Shown here: positions 1 through 5,230 of the stretch, piece after piece
Layout of the letters: the number at the start of each line of letters is the position of its first letter
Position numbering within the stretch: position 1 is the first letter of the stretch
NCBI GenBank assembly: GCA_903944255.1
Contig: CAJARE010000296.1
Span: 1-5,230, forward strand
Origin: an uncultured beta proteobacterium
Lineage (GTDB): Bacteria > Pseudomonadota > Gammaproteobacteria > Burkholderiales > Burkholderiaceae
DNA length: 5,230 bases
Direction of reading: 5' to 3'
Program-made: the position numbers and the translations under genes
The notes under the pieces: generated by a model
Database searches by the model: none
Seen by the model: the letters and a program-made list of their open reading frames with translations, nothing else
What the model was told of the DNA's origin: nothing

Positions 1-1
1 C

Positions 2-289
2 GGAGTGACCTACCCTTTAGGTGGCTTTCGGATGATCTCAGGACAACGCAGTGAAGACTACAAGAGCTATCTAAAAGAAGCTAAAGCCGCTTTAGACACA
101 GCACGCCAGAAACTGAATTGGAGCGATAAGGACACCAATGGTCTTATTTACAGCCAATTGTGCTCAATCCCAAGGGTAGGCGCATTCTTGAAATCACACT
201 ATGGATATAAGGGCTCGTATGTTTATAAGAAAGATATGAAGTCGACCAATTCGCTCTGGTCTATTGAACAAAAGATATTTTTACCTTAA
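2..289 (+). CDS. 3' end of an unidentified protein gene (5' part outside window)
   Basis: An open frame runs from the left edge to TAA at 287-289, giving 95 visible residues. A GTG at 5-7 could formally start it, but no upstream sequence is available for a ribosome binding site and the frame is also open at bases 2-4, so I read this as the C-terminus of a longer protein. The visible part is soluble and rich in charged and aromatic residues, with a helix-like Lys/Ala/Glu stretch (about residues 21-38), then SIPRVGAFLKSHYGYKGSYVYKK (abridged: SIPRVGAF...GYKGSYVYKK), and no membrane segment or signal peptide. I do not recognise the family. It is on the same strand 40 bases upstream of the wecD-like start, so it probably shares a transcript with the dTDP-Fuc4NAc genes. 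A glycan-related enzyme such as a transferase is a guess from position only. Confidence 0.7.
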   Translation, partial: GVTYPLGGFRMISGQRSEDYKSYLKEAKAALDTARQKLNWSDKDTNGLIYSQLCSIPRVGAFLKSHYGYKGSYVYKKDMKSTNSLWSIEQKIFLP

Positions 290-329
290 GCCCTATCTCC
301 CTAACGCTTTTACTCAGCAACGGCCCTTA

Positions 330-1001
330 ATGCTACCAACCAATATTCATGAATCTCCTTGGGACCAAAAAGTGTTTGGTATCCCCTGCTATGAGATTGA
401 TGGATTTACCCCGGAAAGTGCTCAGTGGGCCCAGCAACACCCAGGGCACTACACAGCTCGAATAAGCCCGCTTGCCAATAAACAAGCATTAGAACAACAA
501 GGCTTTTATTACTGTGACACCTTGATCGAGCCGTTTTGCTCAAAAGAACAATTTGTCGCCCATCAAGATAATCGTGCCTCCTTAAACAAAGTGGTTGCTC
601 TTGAAGATCTTTTACAAATTAGCAAGCAAGCTTTTACTTTTGGCAGATTTCATAAAGACTTTAATCTATCCAAAACCTTAGCCGATCAACGCTACGATGA
701 CTGGCTTACGCAACTCTATAAGGAAGGCAAGGTAATCGGACTTCACTTTGATGAAAAATTAGTAGGATTTATTGCAGTAGACAATAGCCATCTAGTGCTC
801 CATGCTATGCATTCCCAATTTAGAGGCCAAGGAATTGCCAAATTTTTATGGTCTGCCGTTTGCACTGAGCTCTTTATCTCTGAGATCAGTGAAATTAGCA
901 GCTCCATCTCTGCTGCTAATTTAGCAGCGGTTAATTTATATAGCTCTCTTGGTTTTAGATTTAGAAATGCCAAAGACATTTACCACAGGCTAACAAAGTG
1001 A
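330..1001 (+). CDS. wecD: dTDP-4-amino-4,6-dideoxy-D-galactose N-acetyltransferase (WecD-like GNAT)
   Basis: This predicted cytoplasmic enzyme transfers acetyl from acetyl-CoA to the 4-amino group of dTDP-4-amino-4,6-dideoxygalactose, giving dTDP-Fuc4NAc. The C-terminal half is a GNAT domain: the acetyl-CoA binding motif A, QFRGQGIA, lies at about residues 163-170, and a motif-B-like pattern of Asn197, Asn202, Leu-Tyr203-204 and Gly-Phe208-209 follows. The N-terminal SPWDQKVFGI aligns with the TWENAFFGV segment I recall from E. coli WecD, and FGRFHKD with its SRF region. I chose ATG at 330, which gives 223 residues against about 224 in E. coli. TTG at 264 would add 22 poorly conserved residues and overlap the upstream gene by 26 bases. 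Neither start has a clear Shine-Dalgarno sequence. The stop overlaps the wecE start by 4 bases, supporting a coupled operon. Specificity rests mainly on the WecE neighbour, because GNATs diverge quickly. Confidence 0.88.
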   Translation: MLPTNIHESPWDQKVFGIPCYEIDGFTPESAQWAQQHPGHYTARISPLANKQALEQQGFYYCDTLIEPFCSKEQFVAHQDNRASLNKVVALEDLLQISKQAFTFGRFHKDFNLSKTLADQRYDDWLTQLYKEGKVIGLHFDEKLVGFIAVDNSHLVLHAMHSQFRGQGIAKFLWSAVCTELFISEISEISSSISAANLAAVNLYSSLGFRFRNAKDIYHRLTK

Positions 1002-2122
1002 AAATTCCATTTAACAAGCCGTACATGACTGGCAAAGAGCATGTCTATATAACCGAAGCCTATACCAATGGCATGCTTGCTGGTGATGGGCCGTTTACCA
1101 AAAAATGTCATGAGTGGCTTGAGAAAAATACGGGGGCCAAAAAAGCATTACTGACGCACTCCTGTACCGCTGCTTTAGAAATGGCTGCCATGTTGCTCGA
1201 TATAGAACCTGGCGATGAAGTCATCATGCCCTCTTATACCTTTGTATCCACCGCGAATGCTTTTGCACTTCGCGGTGCAGTGCCAGTTTTTGTAGACATA
1301 CGTCCTGATACGCTAAACCTTGATGAGAAACTAATTGAAGGTGCAATCACCTCCAAGACAAAAGCAATTGTTCCTGTGCACTACGCTGGCGTTGGCTGTG
1401 AAATGGATACCATCATGGCAATTGCCAATCAACATCATCTAGCCGTAGTAGAAGATGCGGCGCAAGGCTTAATGTCTTCTTATAAAGGCAGGCCTCTAGG
1501 CTCTATTGGCAATATGGGCACCTTAAGCTTTCACGAAACGAAAAATATTATTTCTGGCGAAGGTGGCGCCCTTCTGGTTAATGACCCAAAACTGGTTAGC
1601 CAAGCAGAAATTATTCGCGAAAAAGGCACCGATCGCAGTCGCTTCTTTCGGGGCGCCGTCGATAAATACACTTGGCAAAGTATTGGGTCCTCATTTTTAC
1701 CAGGTGAGCTGATTGCCGCTTTTTTATGGGCGCAGTTAGAAGACGCAAAAGGCATTACCGAAAGAAGATTGGCTATTTGGCATGAATACCATCAAATGCT
1801 TGCACCACTAGAAGCAAAGGGCATTTTAAGAAGGCCGATTATTCCCGATGATTGCCAACAAAATGGCCACCTGTATTACATATTATTAAACCCAAAAATG
1901 GATCGCCAAAAAGTATTGGCTGACTTTAAAGATGCTCAAATCATGGCGCCCTTTCATTACATCCCCTTGCATTCCTCCCCGGCCGGCATGCAATTAGGCA
2001 GAGCCCATGGATCCATGAAAGTAACGGATGCAGTATCAGAGCAACTCTTGCGTCTTCCTTTGTGGTACTCGATTAGCAAGGAAGAGCAAGAAAGGGTTGT
2101 GGCTGTCTTAGCAAAACTCTAG
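998..2122 (+). CDS. wecE: dTDP-4-amino-4,6-dideoxygalactose transaminase (WecE/RffA)
   Basis: This PLP-dependent sugar aminotransferase of the DegT/DnrJ/EryC1 family converts dTDP-4-keto-6-deoxyglucose to dTDP-4-amino-4,6-dideoxygalactose, with glutamate as the usual donor. The 374-residue protein is full length and matches E. coli WecE closely from memory: the N-terminal PFNKP, EMAAMLLDI and PGDEVIMPSYTFVSTANAF (residues 71-89), VPVHYAGV (125-132), VEDAAQG (151-157), SFHETKN with the likely Schiff-base Lys182, IREKGT (206-211), RFFRGAVDKYTW (215-226) and FHYIPLHSSPAG (319-330). Glycine and glutamate after the lysine (SGEGG, 186-190) are kept. The start is GTG at 998 within GTGA, overlapping the wecD stop, with a modest CAGG at about 986-989 as ribosome binding site. 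These motifs are much closer to WecE than to generic DegT aminotransferases such as perosamine or QuiNAc-type enzymes. Confidence 0.95.
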   Translation: MKIPFNKPYMTGKEHVYITEAYTNGMLAGDGPFTKKCHEWLEKNTGAKKALLTHSCTAALEMAAMLLDIEPGDEVIMPSYTFVSTANAFALRGAVPVFVDIRPDTLNLDEKLIEGAITSKTKAIVPVHYAGVGCEMDTIMAIANQHHLAVVEDAAQGLMSSYKGRPLGSIGNMGTLSFHETKNIISGEGGALLVNDPKLVSQAEIIREKGTDRSRFFRGAVDKYTWQSIGSSFLPGELIAAFLWAQLEDAKGITERRLAIWHEYHQMLAPLEAKGILRRPIIPDDCQQNGHLYYILLNPKMDRQKVLADFKDAQIMAPFHYIPLHSSPAGMQLGRAHGSMKVTDAVSEQLLRLPLWYSISKEEQERVVAVLAKL

Positions 2123-2143
2123 ACCAATCAATCTAAGAGTAGT

Positions 2144-3394
2144 TCACCACTTTAATTTTTCCTTGGGAAAATGAAAAATTCCTTTTTCTCTTGCCTGATC
2201 TAGCAATTGGTGGGCCTTTGCGTGATCAGGATAGGTGGCGTATCCATTTTTGAGCCAATAGAGACGATCATTGAGTGGTATGAAAGCCTGGAAATACCAG
2301 CCAATGAATAACAGGGTTGATAGTACGTAAGCCCAGCTGATGATTTTCTTTTGACCTGTAACAGCATCAAAGCGCATCAAAGAAGATAAGTATAAGCAGG
2401 AGCAAAAAAGTAAGGAGTATTCGGAATAGCGGCTATCGCCCCCGGCATGCACTCCAATATCAAGACGATTGATCGCAGCCAATCCAGCAGTCAGGCCCAC
2501 ATAAACACACATCCACGCCAAAAATGGACTCTCTTTCAGCATGAAGCGCGCTTGCGTTGCAAATAGGGCTAATAAAAGTGCTCCCGTAATGAGAATAGAG
2601 GCCAGCCCGACCAATTGGATATTTCCCACGCCACCAATAAAGCCTAGAGCGAATGTCGCCATATCTATCGGGCGAGAGAGCGCCCCCATAAATTTAGAAG
2701 AGGGCGTCAGATTGACATAGGGTAAAAGGTAGAAATAAATGCACAGGGTAGCTATGAAAAGTGCCAAAAATGGAATCAGTAAACGATAGTTTTTACTCCA
2801 AAGTAGATACAGAACAAGCACAGGCATCAGGATTAATCCACCGCCGCCAGTAAAAACTGCAAGCAAGAAAAAAGGAATGAATGCAACCCAGCGATGCTTA
2901 ACCATTAAACCCAGCGCTACTATGGAAAATAGAACCTGGTAGTACTGCTGAATAGATGTCATAGCCCAAGTCATCATCTCGTAATGCGAGAAGGCGAACA
3001 ACAAGATAACAACGGGTCCAAAAGCAATTAATGAAATTGATTGGGATTTAGCATAAGACCACATGGCATACACCACCAATAACCAGCCTAGATTTCCAAA
3101 CCAAATCATGTGCGTGAAATTGACTTTGCCAAAGACTTGCCAATCAAGCACTTCAAAGGCATGTGTGAGCAAGACGCGGTGCTCGTTATGTTGTGAGAAC
3201 AATAAAATAAGGCGTTGCCAAGAATCAGCCGCCAAATATTGACTCAAAAATCCTAAGACCGCATCATAATCGTCGCCGTAAGGCATGTTATAGCTAAAAC
3301 GATAGATTGATCCGACATAGATCAAGATAGCCAAACACACCAATGCCAAAAACAAGCGGCGCACTGTAGGAGAAAATCCTAATTGTGAGTCCAT
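2144..3394 (-). CDS. Polytopic membrane protein, GT-C glycosyltransferase-like, unassigned family
   Basis: An integral inner-membrane protein of 416 residues with about ten hydrophobic segments: roughly 14-31, 97-115, 119-136, 152-167, 169-199, 204-225, two between 244 and 282, 290-308, 325-342 and 351-371. The first loop has PYGDDYD (38-44) and then QHNEHRVLLTH (68-78). A GGDSRYSEY motif (318-326) precedes a late membrane segment. The C-terminus is short, polar and lysine-rich. Acidic residues in the first outer loop are a hallmark of GT-C enzymes that take sugars from polyprenyl phosphate carriers, so a periplasmic glycan-modifying role is inferred, not shown. The start could be GTG 3403, ATG 3400 or ATG 3394. 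I prefer 3394 because GGTGA (3404-3400) lies 5 bases upstream of it. The gene follows the 552-residue membrane protein by about 32 bases on the same strand and probably shares its transcript. Another kind of membrane enzyme or a transporter remains possible. Confidence 0.85.
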   Translation of the reverse strand: MDSQLGFSPTVRRLFLALVCLAILIYVGSIYRFSYNMPYGDDYDAVLGFLSQYLAADSWQRLILLFSQHNEHRVLLTHAFEVLDWQVFGKVNFTHMIWFGNLGWLLVVYAMWSYAKSQSISLIAFGPVVILLFAFSHYEMMTWAMTSIQQYYQVLFSIVALGLMVKHRWVAFIPFFLLAVFTGGGGLILMPVLVLYLLWSKNYRLLIPFLALFIATLCIYFYLLPYVNLTPSSKFMGALSRPIDMATFALGFIGGVGNIQLVGLASILITGALLLALFATQARFMLKESPFLAWMCVYVGLTAGLAAINRLDIGVHAGGDSRYSEYSLLFCSCLYLSSLMRFDAVTGQKKIISWAYVLSTLLFIGWYFQAFIPLNDRLYWLKNGYATYPDHAKAHQLLDQAREKGIFHFPKEKLKW

Positions 3395-3426
3395 GAGCAT
3401 CACCGCTGATTGGCTATCAAGAAAAG

Positions 3427-5085
3427 CTATTCCTTAACGGCAATGGCAGACCATTCGCCAGGACCTGTTCGATCAGTAAAGATGACATCAAACTCATCAG
3501 GTAATTGTCGATTCGAAAAGTCATAGATCATCCACTTTGGCGCTACTAATGCTCGTGAAATAAACTGACCTTCATGCCCTGCAATAGTGACTTGTTGATT
3601 GCCAGAGTTTGATTCAGTGCGATACAAAATCTGCTGGCCACGACGCAGATGGACCGTTACAGAGCTTGGAGTTGTATTGGGTTTACCGGTGTAAGTGCCA
3701 ATAATGCGATAGCCCGCTGGCACACTCAATTTGCCGCTTTTCACCGTCTCGTAATCTTGGCCCTGCCATTGGGACTGCTTGACCTGCGAGGCTTTGGCGA
3801 TATCAAAATTAGCATAATCTTCAGGCTTGATTTTTCTCAAGACTTTATAGGGATAGGTAGACTTAGGGGGGCTAGCAAATGGATCTTTTTGCAACCAAGC
3901 AGCGCAAAGCGCGCCATCAATTGGGAAAGGCCAGATATCGCCAGCGCTGCCAGCAAAATGGGCAGGCAACTCATACTTGTCAAATTGAGCGCAACTATAA
4001 ACGTGGCTCTTCCAATACAGGCTGTCGTGATTACGACCCAAGACGGGAATCATATTAATCAACGATAAACCCAAAAATCCAACTCCAATCAAACGAAACC
4101 ATTTCGCGCGATCTAGATATACCAGTTGCACTAGATACCAACTAATGAAGATATAAGGGAAAAAGAAATAGCGCGGCCCACCAACCGATTGATCTAAATC
4201 ATTAATGTGAGTTCTAATAACCGACATGATGATGCTAATAACCACCAAATAACCTAAAGTCCAGAGCACCCAAGACTGGCGATTGCGCACAATTCCAGCA
4301 AGCGCATAAATGAGCAAGGCAAACGCACCGAGCCAAGCCAAAGCGGGATACAGATTCACAACGGTGTAGCCACCCAAGAAACGGGGAAGTACTTTATATA
4401 GGAGCGCCGGAACAAAAGACGAAGTTTGAGGATACATAATCCAAAACTGCGTTACCGTCATAATGAGGGCAAGAATAGCCAGAATGATTTCAACGCGATG
4501 CTTACGCAGCACATAGGCACGAATAAAAAATAGTGGGAGTGTTGCTACGCAAAATGGCGAAGACATGGATGCAATCAGTAGCAAAAATACCCGAAAGCCA
4601 AAATGGGATTTTTTCTCATCCCAAAATACTAAGATTGGTAGTAATAAAGAAGCCCACCAAAAGCTATATAAGGGCAAGCCAAATACTTCGGGATTGGTTG
4701 GTAGTAATGCGCAAAATACCGCCAACCAGATACCGCCCTTTAAATAGGTAGGCGCTTTGGCAATCGTGACAAATACAAAGACGGTAAAAATCCAAGTAAA
4801 AATAGTGCTGAGTAACGGGTAATAGGTAATCGAAATTAAGGCCGAGAGATAAGTCATTGTTTTAGGGATCACAATGAGATAGCCACTCACGGGAGTGAGC
4901 ATATCAATCCATCCCCGAGACAAAAATCCATAAAGATTTTGAATGCCGTCCTCATCCCACACATCGGGATAAAACAGTCTTGGCCAGGCGCGTAAAAATA
5001 GCAAACCAAAAGCAATCAATGCCAATTGCCAAATGGCTAGGCGACTTTGAGAAGATTTTTCAAAAGAAAAGAAGTTAAGCTGCAT
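3427..5085 (-). CDS. Polytopic membrane protein with C-terminal soluble domain, GT-C-like, unassigned family
   Basis: A 552-residue protein with about ten membrane segments (roughly 17-36, 87-108, 115-129, 138-155, 165-187, 197-217, 238-265, 271-290, 307-323, 330-350) and then a soluble region from about 351 to 552. The first loop carries YPDVWDEDGIQNLYGFL (39-55), with an acidic DED at 44-46, a likely GT-C-type catalytic or metal site. VGGPRYFFFP (301-310) precedes a late membrane segment and parallels the GGDSRY motif of the downstream protein. The tail includes Cys365 and Cys394, which could form a disulfide if periplasmic, and a region after about 445 that looks beta-rich (alternating hydrophobic residues, Gly, Thr), perhaps a glycan-binding or accessory fold. 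Start ATG at 5085 has AAGG (5093-5090) only 4 bases upstream, closer than usual. It is the first gene of a two-gene minus-strand unit. I cannot name a family; a polyprenyl-phosphate-sugar-dependent glycosyltransferase is the leading inference. Confidence 0.87.
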   Translation of the reverse strand: MQLNFFSFEKSSQSRLAIWQLALIAFGLLFLRAWPRLFYPDVWDEDGIQNLYGFLSRGWIDMLTPVSGYLIVIPKTMTYLSALISITYYPLLSTIFTWIFTVFVFVTIAKAPTYLKGGIWLAVFCALLPTNPEVFGLPLYSFWWASLLLPILVFWDEKKSHFGFRVFLLLIASMSSPFCVATLPLFFIRAYVLRKHRVEIILAILALIMTVTQFWIMYPQTSSFVPALLYKVLPRFLGGYTVVNLYPALAWLGAFALLIYALAGIVRNRQSWVLWTLGYLVVISIIMSVIRTHINDLDQSVGGPRYFFFPYIFISWYLVQLVYLDRAKWFRLIGVGFLGLSLINMIPVLGRNHDSLYWKSHVYSCAQFDKYELPAHFAGSAGDIWPFPIDGALCAAWLQKDPFASPPKSTYPYKVLRKIKPEDYANFDIAKASQVKQSQWQGQDYETVKSGKLSVPAGYRIIGTYTGKPNTTPSSVTVHLRRGQQILYRTESNSGNQQVTIAGHEGQFISRALVAPKWMIYDFSNRQLPDEFDVIFTDRTGPGEWSAIAVKE

Positions 5086-5112
5086 GAGGCCTTAAGCGTT
5101 ACTTTAAGTGTT

Positions 5113-5138
5113 AAATAAAATGCCAGGCCTAAGACCTG
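5113..5138 (-). terminator. Weak candidate rho-independent terminator of the gene entering from the right
   Basis: On the minus strand CAGGT-CTTAG-GCCTG (5138-5124) can form a 5-pair stem, including one G-T pair, with a 5-base loop. A T-rich run, TTTTATTT, follows at about 5120-5113. The stem is short and the T-run is interrupted and begins three bases after it, so it would be inefficient at best. It overlaps the candidate promoter boxes, and the two readings are not independent evidence. Confidence 0.22.
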
Positions 5139-5143
5139 CTCAA
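5115..5143 (-). promoter_or_regulatory. Candidate sigma70-type promoter for the membrane-protein pair
   Basis: On the minus strand TTGAGC (5143-5138, 4 of 6 to TTGACA) is separated by 17 bases from TTTTAT (5120-5115, 4 of 6 to TATAAT). Transcription would begin near 5108, leaving a leader of roughly 20 bases before ATG 5085 with AAGG inside it. Spacing and position fit, but each box has two mismatches, so chance is a real alternative. Confidence 0.3.
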
Positions 5144-5177
5144 CTGAGCTGCGCCTTAAACCTAGTTTAGAAACAGC

Positions 5178-5230
5178 TTATATTTTAAAGGCTTCGGCGT
5201 CTTTGGCGATTTTGCGGCCCAAATCAATAC
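5178..5230 (-). CDS. 3' end of an unidentified minus-strand gene (rest outside window)
   Basis: Reading leftward from the right edge, one minus-strand frame gives IDLGRKIAKDAEAFKI and then TAA (5180-5178). The charged, helix-like composition is typical of a soluble protein's C-terminus. A second frame is also open to the edge (stopping further left), but its product is proline- and lysine-rich and less protein-like. With only 16 codons visible the family cannot be identified. If real, its stop lies about 92 bases upstream of the 552-residue membrane protein's start, on the same strand. Confidence 0.45.
   Translation of the reverse strand, partial: IDLGRKIAKDAEAFKI

Noticed and set aside
743..979. 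Minus-strand open frame of 78 codons
   Set aside because: It lies wholly inside the GNAT-coding region, opposite the acetyl-CoA motif, so the sense frame explains the sequence.
1531..1755. Minus-strand open frame of 74 codons
   Set aside because: It lies opposite the PLP-lysine region of wecE, which is strongly conserved on the sense strand.
2154..2180. Inverted repeat as a possible terminator
   Set aside because: The stem is almost all A-T, it lies within the coding end of the minus-strand gene, and no suitable T-run follows it on either strand. It may simply reflect lysine and phenylalanine codons.
3649..4068. Plus-strand open frame of 139 codons
   Set aside because: It is antisense to the conserved part of the 552-residue membrane protein, has mixed low-complexity composition, and lacks a recognisable motif or ribosome binding site. 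It is best read as a shadow frame.
4533..4751. Two overlapping plus-strand open frames of 72 and 60 codons
   Set aside because: Both are antisense to membrane segments of the 552-residue protein and have no motif of their own.
5087..5133. Near-repeat AGGCCTTAAG (5087-5096) and AGGCCTAAG (5125-5133) as an operator
   Set aside because: Two short copies, one with a missing base, near a start codon are expected by chance often enough, and no known regulator site is recognised.

Overview
The window looks like part of a surface-polysaccharide (O-antigen or capsule type) gene cluster from a Gram-negative bacterium. By eye the DNA is moderately AT-rich and densely coded. Protein style and base composition recall low-GC Betaproteobacteria such as Polynucleobacter, but this is only an impression because no rRNA or other marker gene is present. 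The best-supported genes are homologues of the enterobacterial WecD/WecE pair, which make the activated sugar dTDP-4-acetamido-4,6-dideoxy-D-galactose (dTDP-Fuc4NAc).

Left part, plus strand (1-2122): the 3' end of an unidentified gene (2-289) is followed after 40 bases by a GNAT acetyltransferase of WecD type (330-1001). That gene overlaps by 4 bases a complete DegT/DnrJ/EryC1 aminotransferase of WecE type (998-2122). Together they convert dTDP-4-keto-6-deoxyglucose to dTDP-Fuc4NAc. The genes that make the keto-sugar (rmlA/rmlB type) and the transferase that uses the product are not in view.

Right part, minus strand (2144-5085): two polytopic membrane proteins lie head to tail (5085 to 3427, then 3394 to 2144) and converge on the wecE end with only 21 bases between stop codons. 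Neither belongs to a family I can name. Both have an acidic D-rich motif just after the first membrane segment and a GG-x-RY motif before a late one. This layout is typical of GT-C-fold membrane glycosyltransferases using polyprenyl-linked donors, so they may add sugars to a lipid-linked or surface glycan on the periplasmic face. The longer protein also carries a soluble C-terminal domain of about 200 residues.

Far right (5086-5230): about 90 bases of intergenic DNA hold a weak candidate promoter and a weak candidate terminator. The last codons of another minus-strand gene then enter from the right edge. I see no tRNA, rRNA, CRISPR array, insertion sequence or long repeat, and no gap over 300 bases. 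Nothing here amounts to a clearly new system; the tandem unassigned membrane proteins are the most interesting part.
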